DNA from: Desmodesmus armatus
Taxonomy: Eukaryota > Chlorophyta > Chlorophyceae > Sphaeropleales > Scenedesmaceae
NCBI GenBank assembly: GCA_007449985.2
Contig: VIIQ02000254.1
Span: forward strand, 1 to 64,000
Reading direction: 5' to 3'
DNA: 64,000 bases
Shown here: positions 1 to 10,355 of the stretch, piece after piece
How the letters are laid out: each line of letters begins with the position of its first letter
How positions within the stretch are numbered: position 1 is the stretch's first letter
Notes under the pieces: generated by a model
Databases searched by the model: none
Told to the model about the DNA's origin: nothing
The model's input: the letters and a program-made list of their open reading frames with translations, nothing else
Translations under genes and position numbers: made by a program

Positions 1-113
1 CAGCCGACAAGCCAGTACAAGGTTCTGGCCCTGCATGCTGTCTACAGAAACCTCAGCTGACGCTTAGAATCTGTTTCCATTACATCTTTGGATGTGCTGA
101 GCAGCAAACTCAC

Positions 114-668
114 CTTGAGGTTGGGCAGGGCTGCCAGCACAGATGCAAGGTCTGGTGCTTGGTCCTGAACACCACTTGGTTGAGGTGCAGGCTGCTCAAA
201 TGCTTTGCCGCCATGATGTCATCAGCCAGCTGGCTGCCAGGTGCCATGAAGATGGAGCTCGCTGCACTGCCAACTGCTGCAGCAGCGGGCATGGCAGCTG
301 CGACAGCACAGCTGGTGCTGAGCGGACGTCGATGTTCGTGACCAGACGCCCGTACTTCTGAGCCAGAGGGTCAGGCTTTGGGGGTTGGAACATCTCTCAA
401 GGTTGAAGGTGGTCCTAGCAGCAGCTGCTGCATCACACAGGCTGGCAAACCAGCGCGTAACAGCAGCGGCTGCCAACCCGTTCCTCTGAGGCAGATGACG
501 CATAATGCACACCAGTGCAGGCATAGGAAGAGTTGTTATATCGTTTTCTGGTGGCTCCAGGGCCTCGGACTCGAACAGCTGGGGCAGGGGCAGTGCTTGA
601 TCCATGGTGATGTTGATGGCACTGTTGTGCTGAGATAAGCTAGGGCCGTCCTGGATTCTTAGAGGCAC
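114..668 (-). pseudogene. decayed F-box/LRR protein, N-terminal part
   Basis: A minus-strand frame opens at 668, or more naturally at the internal Met at 605 (MDQALPLPQ...). It encodes an F-box-like segment (LPMPALVCIMRHLP...AVTRWFASLCDAA), followed by a stretch that reads like the start of an LRR region (TLWL...KYGRLVTNIDVRSAP). The reading frame must change at least three times to stay on the LRR-like protein: near 360, near 255 and near 160. The last frame (PDLASVLAALPNLK) ends at a perfect splice donor, AAG|GTGAGT, with the intron starting at 113, so the gene runs off the left edge. F-box/LRR proteins normally act as substrate receptors of SCF ubiquitin ligases. With several frameshifts in 550 bp I read this as a pseudogene, or as badly called sequence of a relative of the gene at 7870-9973. 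Confidence 0.5.
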
Positions 669-1055
669 AATAATATTGAATATAGGCGTTTATGAACATA
701 ACAGCAGGGTCTATGCAATGCATTGCGTACGTTGATCACACCTGTCACATGGATTCAAACAGTTGTGTACAAAATCCGCAGCACTGCTGAGCAGGCGGAG
801 GTTCACGCTTCACATTTGTGCGCAAGGTGGTCACCACAGGACATTCAACAACACCATCTCGCAGTGCTCAACCCCTACAAGGCCCACAACAAACAAACAC
901 ACCTGGCCACAACATAAGATCAGCCGTTGAGAATACTGCTCAGCTTCCTACAGTCCCAACCGACCTGCTGTTGCCCTGTATAAGTACATTTCAGCATCTC
1001 GCATCATCTCCCCTGCAGTACAGCCCAGCAGACGCCACAGCAGACCCTCAACAGC
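669..1055. other. intergenic spacer, possible divergent promoter
   Basis: This gap separates the minus-strand F-box fragment from the plus-strand gene beginning at 1056. A TATA-like AT-rich stretch sits near 668-690 (taatattgaatata), close to the 5' end of the minus gene. I see no ORF with support here and no recognisable RNA. Confidence 0.3.
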
Positions 1056-1983
1056 ATGGCGCAGCTACGCAGCCGAGACGACGTGCCAAAAGAGTGCCAT
1101 AAGTACTTGAAAGCAGTATGGGTTCAAAGGAGCGTCAAGGAGAAAGGCAAGAAGGGCATGATCGTCTGGATGGACCACACCATGCTGGAGCCCAGCTTTG
1201 TGCTGGACAAGGATGAAAGAGGCAAGGTGTGCACCCCGTGTCGTGCGTGCACCAGCCCAGCAGCCTGATGGGAATGGTGGTCAGCACCCACCCGCTTGGT
1301 GTGGTGGATGCACGAATGTTATCACAGTAAAACACTCAACCACCACAAGCCTCAGGCACTGGGCTGCAGTGAAACACCACAGCACTTGCATCACACCATG
1401 GCCAGGGCAAACCACCAACTGCAAAAGCTGGGAAAATCATCCTAATGAGCAAGGCTATTTGCAGCAGCCCACCACAAGCAACTGCTGCACATAAACCTTC
1501 CATCCATGTAGCCCGTGTGCCTTGTTGTGCTGCCCTGCCTTAGCAAGCCGTGCTGTGCTGGCTGTTCTGCTCAACTCCATGCTGTCTTATGCGCTGTGCT
1601 GTGCTGTGCTATGCTATGCTATGTCACCTCCTGCCACTGCTTCCTTGTCTGTACAGGTGGCCTGGCACCCCTGGGACGGCGACATGAGTAAGCTGGAGGA
1701 GGTTGATGGTGCAAGGCTGAGCAGGATCGTGCAGGACAGCTGGGAACAGTACCCCAGCACATGGGTGGGCATCAATGACCCCCTGGTGGAGCACCTGTTG
1801 ATACCACTGCAGCAGGTGAGCACAAGGGGATCGGTTCTGGAGTAAAGATGGTGTGGGTGCATTTACTGCAAGACCCACCCTGATGCCAATGAACATTTGG
1901 TGGAACACCCACTGAGCCCTCTGCAGAAGGTGGAAATATGGGAGGATGACATGTTCCAGAGGAACCTGTTTACTTTGCGTTGA
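1056..1983 (+). CDS. unrecognised protein, three exons
   Basis: Three exons can be joined in frame: 1056-1226, 1657-1815 and 1927-1983. Intron 1 (1227-1656) runs gtgtgc...tgtacag and intron 2 (1816-1926) runs gtgagc...ctctgcag. Both are phase 0. The product is about 128 aa, starting MAQLRSRDDVPKE; it contains KKGMIVWMDHTMLEPSFVLDKDE and WHPWDGDMSKLEEVDGARL, and ends near WEDDMFQRNLFTLR before a TGA at 1981. The GMIVW motif recalls the start of PWWP/Tudor-like barrels, but this is too weak to assign. The last exon may instead splice onward, perhaps to the Lys/Ala-rich exon at 3605-3877; that link is inferred only from strand and spacing. Start chosen as the first Met of the open frame. Function unknown. 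Confidence 0.45.
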
Positions 1984-3528
1984 GTGCCAGTCAGCTTTCC
2001 CCCCCTGCAGCACCCCTGCATGCAACTGCATCATCCGTTGCCTGCTGGAGCGTGCCACAGCCTGGCAGTGTAGGGTGCGTGCTCATGGTGTGTCAGCGTG
2101 CCTGGAATCCAGCATTCCCCTTGTGCACGCATATGGTGTGCCATGCGCCCACCAGCACATGCAGACATAATCCAGACTTCAGGAAGGCACATATCGCACA
2201 ACTGCATCCCCTGGTTCCGGCAGCTTTGTCTGTGCTGCGTGCATCATGCACGCACAGACATGGATAAGGGCTTCTCTTGTGTTTGGCGTGTGGAAAAGCA
2301 TGGCATGTCACCACCCTGTGCCGAGCTAATCTGACGGGGGCTAGAGGTAGCTAGAGTGTGTGAGGCCGAGGATGGGCCATGTACTACACTCTCTGCCCGT
2401 CAGTGCCTTTGGAAAGCTTCTTGGCAGTGTGCTTGCAATCTGAATATGTCTGCAATGTTCCCGCAGGGCTCCGTGCCTGCCCTTTAGTCCGCCAAACTAA
2501 CCCCAGTCCGCCATAGTGCTATGTCTACTGCACCCCGCTTGAGAGGAGTCTGAGCACACAATCCCACCAGACAGGGAAGACATGATGCATCAAATAGCTT
2601 GGAAGAGAGGAGCGCCAACTCATCACCTCCCATCATGTGACTTGGCTACTGTGCTGGTGTTGTGCTTGCTTAGGGCTAGACTACTATAGTGTTGCCGGCA
2701 TTGTGTTCAGGGAGTGAGCTGCACCAACAGCATCAGAACACTCCAGCAGATTTTATTGGGACTCGACTTGCCAGCAAAACATGCAGCATGTGTGTATATT
2801 GTTGCTGACTGACTGGGTTTAGGGCAGCCGTGGTTTTCAGAGCACTTTATTTCTCTGCATGCACAACTGAAGTGTTGAGCAGCTCAAGTGTGCCAGCGCC
2901 TAGCATCTGCACTGCGAGTGTCATGACAACAATGTCAGTAGTGTGCCAGAAGTAATCGAGACAGAAACGCAGACAGCCGTGTGGTTGGCAGGTAGCATCG
3001 TTGTTCTATGTGTTTTGTGCAGCAGCTGGACATCGTGCAGCGGCTGGACAGAGCGTGGTTGTATAGTTGGCGCTATGTCAGCAGGGTTCATTCTGGCATT
3101 GTTGGAGTGGCTGTTGTGCTGTATACAGACACGCTGGCCGGTGGGCATATTCGTGTGTTTTCATAGGCAGCTGTAGCGCATGTGAGGGTGCTTTGTGTGC
3201 TGATAGCAGCAGCGTGCCAGTATTTGTGTTGAAAAGCAGGACAGCACTTGGCAGTATGTGATGATTTTGCAGCATTGATCGAGCAACAGCATTTAATTGC
3301 GGCTCAACAGGGCGTGCAGTGCGCCATTTTGTCTGGGCTTCTTCAGTTGGTTTGGGTTCTGCATGTTCTCCTGCGTCTTCGTCCCCTGCGTCTTCGCCAT
3401 CAGGCAAGCATGTCCTTTGCAAGGTGAGCAGCTTCAGGACGTGTCGCAGGATTTGTAGAGCCCTCTCACTTGACAGATAACACCAGCCAGATTTGTTTGT
3501 GTTGTGCGCGCATGCAACATTCAAGGGG
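1984..3528. other. non-coding stretch or long intron
   Basis: No plus-strand exon with matching splice sites stands out. A minus-strand frame across 3078-3545 contains an acidic run (GEDAGDEDAGEHAEPKPTEE near 3350-3410) but has no flanking support. The stretch could be intron of a gene spanning 1056-3877, or intergenic. Confidence 0.25.
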
Positions 3529-3604
3529 TGGATTTGTTTGCACAATGGGGTGGGGGATCTTTAGTGCACTAAAGATCCCCCACCCCATTGTGCAAACAAA
3601 TCCA
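3529..3604. repeat. 76-bp perfect palindrome
   Basis: The two 38-nt arms, 3529-3566 and 3567-3604, are exact reverse complements with no spacer (centre agtg|cact). Beyond the arms the similarity continues imperfectly: ttgcatgc on the right matches the reverse complement of gcatgcaa on the left after an 8-nt offset. The feature looks like a fold-back duplication. If transcribed it would form a 38-bp RNA hairpin. It lies just 5' of the Lys/Ala-rich coding stretch. Fold-back chimeras in long reads are an alternative cause. Confidence 0.9.
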
Positions 3605-3877
3605 TTGCATGCACGCTTGCGCAAGCCTCAGGCCGCAGTTGGCGCCAGCAAGCGTGCTGCTGTGCGCAAGCCTGCGCAGAAGCACACCGCAGACAAGGCC
3701 CCTGCAGCAGCAGCAGCAGGCAAGGGTGGAGTGGGCGACAAGGCGGCAGCAGCAGCAGCTGCTGCTGCATCCAAGGGTGACAGGAAGCGCAAGGCCAGCA
3801 GCAACGAGCCTGCAGCTGCACCTGCAGCACCGGCTGCTGCGCCAGCAGCCAAGAAGGCGCGGAAGCAGAGGGCCTAG
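3605..3877 (+). CDS. Lys/Ala-rich C-terminal exon with nuclear localisation signal
   Basis: An open frame of 90 codons ends in a TAG at 3875-3877. It is rich in Ala, Lys, Arg and Pro (KRAAVRKPAQK, GDRKRKASS) and ends in a basic KKARKQRA that reads as a nuclear localisation signal. The composition resembles tails of H1-like or other DNA-binding nuclear proteins, but no folded domain is visible. No ATG of its own is convincing: the frame opens upstream through the palindrome at 3529-3604. It is probably the last exon of a spliced gene, perhaps the one starting at 1056. Confidence 0.45.
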   Translation: MHARLRKPQAAVGASKRAAVRKPAQKHTADKAPAAAAAGKGGVGDKAAAAAAAAASKGDRKRKASSNEPAAAPAAPAAAPAAKKARKQRA

Positions 3878-4624
3878 CTGTGACGGCAGACTGGCTGCTG
3901 CGCCGTGCAGCCAGCCAGTGTTCCCTTGGCGCTGCGCCCGGGATCAACACCAGCCTCAGATCTGCTGCAAGCGTGGCCAAAGTCCTGCAGGCATGATTGT
4001 GATAACAGCCGCAGCTGCTGCTGGCGTGCGGGGCTGGCAGTGATGCTGAATGTGATGTTTCATGGTGTGATGTCTGCATTGAACAGTGCATTGGAGGCTG
4101 GGGTGGGCAGGCCAAGCCTGCATGCACAGCGATTGGTAGACATGCCCTGAGCAGGTGGACGCAGGCTGCGGGCACATGTATGTGCATGTTGCTTACGCCT
4201 TGTCGGAGGAGATGCTGCTTGCTGTTGTGAGCTGCTGGAGTCTACCAAGACGCAAGACAACTACAGGTGCAACTTTGTTTGATTGGGATGTGCAGCTGTG
4301 CTGCATACTGGTACCTTTATGTCCATGTGACAACCTTGTTGCTGCAAAGAATTGTGCGGTATTGGGCAGCTTACGTGTATGCGCGCACATCTACATGTTC
4401 ACACATATTGAAGCACCCTCACTCTGGGTGCAGCAACACTGTTTGCAGCGTATGTTGGTGTTCAAGTTTGTGTACAAGCTGCTGGTGATTACTCAGCGTT
4501 GTCTCGTGTGCCATTTCAAAACCCATGTCTGGCTATGTCCATACATTTCATCTGACTGTCACTGCAATGACACACTGAGCGCAACTCTGATATAAACGGC
4601 TTGTGCCCCATTCAACATTTGTAA
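3878..4624 (+). other. probable 3' UTR
   Basis: This is the sequence between the stop at 3877 and a TGTAA motif at 4620-4624. A long open frame here (from 4155) has cysteine-rich, low-information content and no recognisable domain, so I treat it as chance. Confidence 0.3.
4620..4624 (+). terminator. possible TGTAA polyadenylation signal
   Basis: TGTAA is the usual poly(A) signal in chlamydomonadalean algae. This copy lies about 740 bp past the stop at 3877. A five-base motif is weak evidence on its own. Confidence 0.25.
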
Positions 4625-5337
4625 AGCTTTGCAATGCAAGTAAGCAGGCCCTCTCCAACAATCGGCCTGCCACAACGACAGTTTGTTGCACTCCATCACA
4701 CATCCCCATTGCCAGGTTATGGCAGCAGACACACAGCTGTGGAGGGCACAAGCATCAACTTTGAAAGCATGCAGGTGAGGTGTACAGCTTCGTACGAAGG
4801 TATCCAGCATACATGCGGAACAACAGCCACGACACACGCATGCAGCTAGCACCAGCACACCCTGAAGCCTGCTATGAGTGGGGTCCAACATCCACAGCAG
4901 TCGCGGAACCATCCTGGGCATATTTACAGGCAGCCTGCCAACACGTGAATTGCAACCCCTCTAGTTGGCGCTCAGGCAAGGTTGGCATGCAAACATGTGC
5001 CTCTTTGCCGCCACAGAGTGGCAACCATGTAGTCAGCCACACATGTACCAGAAAACAAACCACTCAGGTCATCACTCCCCCCCCCCCCCCCCCACCCTGC
5101 ACATCACCCTTTGAGTTGTGCTGACTAAGAAAGGCATGCCGTGTAACATGCACAACCTTCTATTATGCCCACTACGACAGCTCAACTGCTGCCTAGCGGC
5201 ACCACCAAGGGCTGCTGTCGCATTTACGAAACCAGAGTACACATGTCACATGCTAACAGGCTCATAAGCTGAGACCTCAACTTCACACGGCAGCCATTTG
5301 ATACTCAGCCGCGCCGTACATGCTACACCCAGCAGAC
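4625..5337. other. no gene seen; poly(C) tract
   Basis: No supported ORF. There is a C-run of about 18 bases at 5076-5093. A degenerate copy of the LRR gene's terminal segment (gtgctgactaagaaaggcatgcc) lies near 5116-5140. TTTACA at 4922-4927 reads TGTAAA on the minus strand and could serve as a poly(A) signal for the minus LRR gene ending at 5923. Confidence 0.3.
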
Positions 5338-5512
5338 GCATCCTCCGCCATCTCCCACATCGGGAAACAAACCACTCGCGATCTTGCACAACAACAACCT
5401 GCCCCCCCACATCTGGAAACAAAACCACTCGCAATCTTGCACAACAACAACAACCTCCCCCACATTGGGAAACAAAGCACTCGCGATCTTGCACAACAAC
5501 AACCTCCGAAAC
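5338..5512. repeat. tandem repeat, three ~50-bp units
   Basis: Three successive units share cacat-ggaaacaaa-cactcgc-atcttgcacaacaacaacct, starting near 5352, 5407 and 5460. The differences are small, including one extra aac and cgcgat versus cgcaat. A related A-rich piece (gaaaacaaaccactcagg) lies upstream near 5050. Probably non-coding. Confidence 0.75.
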
Positions 5513-5594
5513 CATTGCAATGAGTGCATTTTTGCTTGCAGAAGGGTGAATGCTCATTGCACTCACTCCTCCCCCCCCCCCCGCCCCGGCCGCC

Positions 5595-5960
5595 ACGCAC
5601 AGTTCCCATTGAGCTGTGCTGTCCAAGCAAGGCATGCCACCCACGTGCACCGATGCAAGAGCAGAACTGCATCTGGCGGCACTACCAAAACTACCCCATC
5701 TTGCAACGGTAGCATTTGAACCGGCAGAGCACACAGGTCACATGGTAGGAAGGATGACAACATGTATATACAGGTATTATGAATGTATGAAAAAATTCAT
5801 TGGCTGAGGCCGTATCTACCTCATCAAGATGGTGCTCGGCCGGCCAGCCACCCACGTGCAACTCACAGCGGGCGCACCCTCCGGCACTTATGCCGCCACT
5901 CAGCTCTGTGCACAGCCGTCACTCAGCCAATGCTATCCAAGCACGGCATGCCAGCCAGCC
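5595..5960 (-). repeat. decayed copies of the LRR gene 3' end
   Basis: Two diverged copies of the terminal LRR coding segment (reverse of tgctgtccaagcaaggcatgcca, coding MPCLD) lie near 5615-5640 and 5930-5955. The second is the actual C-terminus of the LRR exon 5923-6978. The first lies downstream of it in degenerate form, as in the array at 7067-7900. Confidence 0.55.
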
Positions 5961-6848
5961 ACTCTCCCACAACCGTAGGGGTGCAGTCACTTCCCAACGG
6001 CACCACCAAGGACAACAGCTGCGACAGGGGAGCCGACGCTCGCAAGTCACGCGCGGTCAAACACACACCATAAGAGCAGACCAACCTCAAGCTGCTGAGC
6101 TGCCTCAGCTTTGCCAGCCGCCGCACGACCCCCGACAGCTTCAGTAGGTCTCCGCCGCCATGCAGGCTCAGGCTTTGCAGCCGCGTGAGGCGCCCCACCA
6201 CACCCGCTGCCGTGGCGTCATCCATGCCTTTGTAGACACGCAGGTGCAGGTTGGTGAGCGCAGTCAGCTTTGACAGGTGCAGCAAGTCATGACGAGGGGC
6301 TTCACTAACGCCGAGGTGCAGATGCCGCAACGGCAGCTGCCTCAGGAAAGCACCCCACTGCACCCCACTGGCAATCGCCATCACCCAGTCAAGGTCCAGG
6401 CGGGTAAGGCTGTTCATTTGGGCCAATGCAGCAGTTAAATCCAACAGATCATATGCGGCCGCTTGCATCATCCCTGAAGCTTGCAGACTCAGCATGGGCT
6501 CGGGGTCTAGCTTGTGGACGAGGTCAAGCAGGCGTTGTGGCCTGTCCATGCCCGTGTGCACATGCTGCACTGACAGCACCCGCGATAGCTGCAGGTCCCC
6601 CCGTTCCTGGCCACTCCAACCCAAGGTCCCCAGCCTTATCCCAGGGGGCAGCTCAAGCTGCACCACCACGTCATGGGGTTTGTTGGTCAGCGACACATGC
6701 AGTGCCTTCAAGTCCGTCAAGTGGCTGAGGTCAAAGAGCTGGGCAGCTCCCCCACAGCCCGCATCATCATCATCACCACCACCATCACCCTCACCGCCAT
6801 CATCACCACCACCATCATCACCACCACCACCATCATCATCACCATCAC

Positions 6849-6888
<40 letters not shown>

Positions 6889-6978
6889 AGCAGCATTATA
6901 GTTAGGATGATTGATGTCATCATAACCATAATCCACAGAATCGTCATCCTCACAACCCCCCTCACACAACACAACCAC
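5923..6978 (-). CDS. LRR protein, C-terminal exon duplicate
   Basis: This is an open frame of 351 codons, with a stop at 5923-5925, paralogous to the second exon of the gene at 7870-9973. Shared blocks include LFDLSHLTDLKALHVS, LLDLVHKLDPEP, LTRLDLDWVMA, LTALTNLHLRVYKGMDDAT, LTRLQSLSLHGG and a final MPCLDSIG. These are irregular plant/alga-type leucine-rich repeats. The N-terminal ~60 residues are low complexity (poly-Ala, then Asp/Gly runs) and do not match the paralogue. Just upstream the paralogous frame (LRELSVVLCE) is broken by loss of one G (cttaggagctg), and no F-box exon follows. It is therefore probably a 5'-incomplete tandem duplicate. The indicated start (GTG) is not a credible initiation codon. 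Confidence 0.55.
6755..6890. repeat. CAT/CAC minisatellite and (CAG)n tract
   Basis: Runs of cat/cac triplets (6760-6855) are followed by about 11 agc triplets (6852-6884). On the minus strand they encode an Asp/Gly-rich segment and a poly-Ala segment inside the LRR exon at 5923-6978. The length is a multiple of three, so the frame is kept. Confidence 0.8.
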
Positions 6979-7066
6979 CGACAGCTCCTAAGATGCACAA
7001 TACTAGTGCAGCCATACCCACCACCCCAGCAGGCGCTTACTACAGCACATGTTCACAATAGTACAT

Positions 7067-7900
7067 CTCAGCTGATGCTGTCCAAGTAAGGCATGCCAGC
7101 CAGCCATTTGCGCACCACAGCAGGGTGCACTCAGGCCTTACCAGCACCACCAGAGACTGCAGCAGCGTCAGGGGCGGCAGTGCAGGCAGGGCCGACAGGT
7201 GCACAAAGTGAGGACAAAATTACTAAAGATGCTCCGCCAGTCCAGCCACATGCTACACCCCACCAGGTGCTTACTACAGCACATCTGCACAAAGCCACCA
7301 CTCAGCTGATGCTGTCCAAGCAAGGCATGCCAGCCAGCCACTCACGCACCACAGATGCGGTGCAATCACTACCCAACGGCACGACCAGAGACTGCAGCCG
7401 TTGCAGGAGAGCTAGCTAGAGAGCACGCAAGTCAAGGGCCTGCAATTGCACAATTTGAGCACAAATCAACCTCAAGATGTTCAATACTAGTGCAGCCATA
7501 CGCACCACCCCAGCAGGCGCTTACTACATCACCTGTTCACAACACTACAACTCAGCTGATGCTGTCCAGGCAAGGCATGCCAACCAGCCATTTGCGCACC
7601 ACAGCAGCGGTGCAATCACTCCCTATCAGCACCACCAGAGACTGCAGCTGCTTTAGGGGAGCAAGCGCACGCAGTCAAGGACAGACAGGTGCACAAACTG
7701 AGCACAAACTCAACAACTCAATGCTCAGCCGGCGCAGCCACATGCGACACTCCAGCAAGTTGCTATGCCAGCACATGCGCACAAAGCCACCACTCAGCTG
7801 ATGTTGTCCAAGCAAAGCATGCTAGCCAGCCATTCCCGCACCACAGATGCGGTCGAAGCGCTTCCGCACTCAGCTGATGCTGTCCAAGCAAGGCATGCAA
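7067..7900 (-). repeat. tandem duplication of the LRR gene's last ~240 bp
   Basis: The terminal coding segment (minus: WLAGMPCLDSIS then TGA) occurs at about 7073, 7304, 7555, 7797 and 7872. Spacing is ~231, 251, 242 and 75 bp. Each long unit also carries preceding codons (LVVPLGSDC-like, RDLRA-like) and a non-coding part. The rightmost copy is the true end of the gene 7870-9973. The others have stops and indels and are dead copies. Confidence 0.75.
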
Positions 7901-9973
7901 GTCAGCCACTTACGCACCACAGAGGCAGTGCAATCACTACCCAGTGGCACAACCAGAGACTGCATCCGCTTCAGGGGAGCAAGCGCACGCAAGTCACCGG
8001 CCGAAAGGTGCACAAAGCGAGGACAGATCAACCGCAAGCTGCTTAGCTGCGTCAGCGCACCAAGACTAGGCACAACCAGCGACAGGTTCTGCAAGCCGCC
8101 CTGCAAGCTCAGGCCTTGCAGCCGTGTCAACCGCGACACCGCAACTGCCACTGCCGTGGCGTCGTCCATGCCTTTTGATGCATGCAGGTGCAAGGTGGTG
8201 AGAGCGGTCAAAGCCGATAGGTGCAGCAGGTCAGGAGGAAATGCTTCGCTGATGCCGAGCTGCAAGTGGTGCAGAGGCAGCCCTGCAAGGGACGCACACC
8301 ACGGCACCCCATTGCTCCCCTCCGGCTGACTGCCAAGCAACATCGCCCAGTCAAAGTCCAAGTGGGTGAGGTTAGTCATCTTCGACAACGCATGAGTAAT
8401 GTCAATCAGCTCTGTGCTGGTGCCGTGGTGTGTCCCTGAAGCCTCCAACCGCACCAGGGGCTCAGGGTCTAGCTTGTGCATGAGGTCAGCTAGGCGCCCT
8501 GCTGTGTGTAGGCTTGCTTGCACATGCTGCGCAGACAGCACCTGCACCCGGTGCAGCTTCACGGCTCCTGTTGTGCGGCATAGCAGACTCAAAGTCCCCA
8601 AACTCAGACCCTTGGGCAAATCAAGCTCAACCACCACACCCGCTTGCTCCTCAGCAAATGACACATGCAGTGTTGTCAAGCCCTGCATACGGTTGAGGTC
8701 AAAGAGCTGGTCTCCCACCCAGCCCTGCAAACGGTTGAAGTGAAAGGACTTGACTCCCACCGGAGTGCTCTCGCACAGCACAACGGACAGCTCCCGCAGT
8801 GAGGGCGGCAGGTGTTGCGCGGCTGAGACAGGCAGGGGCTTGCAGGTCAAGGCCTTCAGTGCAGGCAGCTGCCCTATGGCTTCTGCAAGCTCGATGGGCA
8901 GGGGCTCCTGCAAACATACATACAGGTCACAACAAGTGAGTGGGTAACTACACTTCACCTTTACAGAACCACTGGGTAAGGCTGAGAGGGCTGTGCGTGT
9001 CTAGCATGTTGGACTACTATACCCCCCAGCCCTGCATGTTACAACACCTGTAGCTGTGAATCTCTGTGAAACTCATGCTAGCTATTACTACCCCAATGAA
9101 GGAGACATGATGTCAAACAGATGTGGCACCAGAACAACTTGGAAACAGACAGGCAATCTGAGCTTCTGGTTGAACCAGAGATATTGAAGCTCTCACCCGG
9201 CAGTGTGGCTCCCAGCACAGCTTTGACAGCGATGTCAGCGCCGCTACTGCTGAGCAGAAAGCAGCGTAGCACGGTGACAGATGAGGAATGTCTTCGTCTT
9301 CGCTGTCATGGTCATCCGGCTTCACCTGGTGACAATATGACAGGTGCAGCTCCTGCAGGTGGAAGGCTGGCAGAAGTTGGAGAAACTGACCGCCAAAGTA
9401 GTTGGTGTGGAAGCTGCACAGCCGCAACGCAGGGGCCTGCAAAGCGCTACAGCTGCTGTCAAGCTCTGCAGGTAGCTGCTCCCTGTGCTTTGCCTGTGCT
9501 GGCGAACTTGAAGTTGCTGAGTCAGCGCGTGTTGCTCCAGCGCATGCTGCTCGTGCGCATGCCTGCAGAGCTGACACCAGGATGGTTGAAACGCCGACTG
9601 ACATGCCGCATGAGTCGTCGACATCTGCTTTAAGATCTGAGACAAGGCCTGAGTGGCGGGGAAGCCATGCTGCAAATGCCTTCACCCGATGGCTAAGCGG
9701 CAGCTGCTGGTGAGCGAAGAGGTCCACCCTGCAGTGGCCCCGGGACTGCTGCAAGGCAGACCTGACAGCTGTGCTGACTAGCAGTAGGCTGCAGATGTCG
9801 GCTGGTGAGCTGAGGTCGCGGCAGTGCTGGACAACCAGCTGCAGCACTTGTGGGGCCACCTGCATGCCAAGCAGCATAGTATAGGCACGCATCTGGTTGA
9901 GGTCGGAGGCGTGCCACGACACACATGCCATGCAGGATGTGTGCAACAGTAAAGTACACAGGAGCATCTGCAT
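7870..9973 (-). CDS. F-box-like LRR protein, two exons
   Basis: Exon 1 (9197-9973) and exon 2 (7870-8907) join in phase 0 across a 289-bp intron (8908-9196). The donor is CGG|GTGAGA and the acceptor is tatgtttgCAG|GAG. The product is about 604 aa. Exon 1 has an F-box-like start (VAPQVLQLVVQHCRDL...ICSLLLVSTAVRSAL) and a FAAWLPRHSGLVSDLKADVD block typical of algal F-box/LRR families. Exon 2 carries LRRs (LPALKALTCKPLP, LTHLDFDWAMLL, LTALTTLHLHASKGMDDATA, LTRLQGLSLQGG, LTQLSSLRLICP) and ends MPCLDSIS. The likely role is substrate recognition in an SCF-type ubiquitin ligase, inferred from the family. The start is uncertain: Met codons at 9973 and ~9889 are both possible, and more 5' exons may exist (see 10089-10345). 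Confidence 0.65.
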
Positions 9974-10088
9974 GAGGCAAGAGCGCTTGAGAGTTGCGCT
10001 GGTAGAGAGCGTACAAACGTTTTAAGATGATACCTTGAGATATGAAAGAGGGCACGAAGGTATGCACATGAAATTAAAGGGAGCATTA

Positions 10089-10345
10089 CTAGGGCAAGGC
10101 AACAGCAGCGGACTCTGAGTTGCTGGAATGCTGCTGGGGCAACCAGTAAAAGGCAGTGCCAGAGACCCTATGACTCAATACAGGGTTCTGGCATCGATAA
10201 CTCACGTGGAGGGCCCTGGCATCGTCAAGGTCCATGGCACTGAGCTGCAGCTGAACAAGACCAGCAGGAGATGATGAGAGCTCTTGTGGGAGACACTGCA
10301 TACTTCACACTATCGGTGGTGAGGTAACAAGAAGTCTTGCCAGGG
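10089..10345 (-). pseudogene. LRR-like exon remnant at the satellite border
   Basis: The minus frame reads LPQELSSSPAGLVQLQLSAMDLDDARALH and then meets a good donor, CAC|GTGAGT, near 10204. The remnant ends about five bases before the satellite begins at ~10350. It resembles an LRR exon whose 5' part was replaced by the satellite. It could be an upstream exon of the gene 7870-9973 or of a lost neighbour. Confidence 0.3.
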
Positions 10346-10355
10346 TGCAGTCACA

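Noticed and set aside
4155..4595. 146-codon plus ORF
   Set aside because: Composition and lack of domain fit a chance frame in a 3' UTR.
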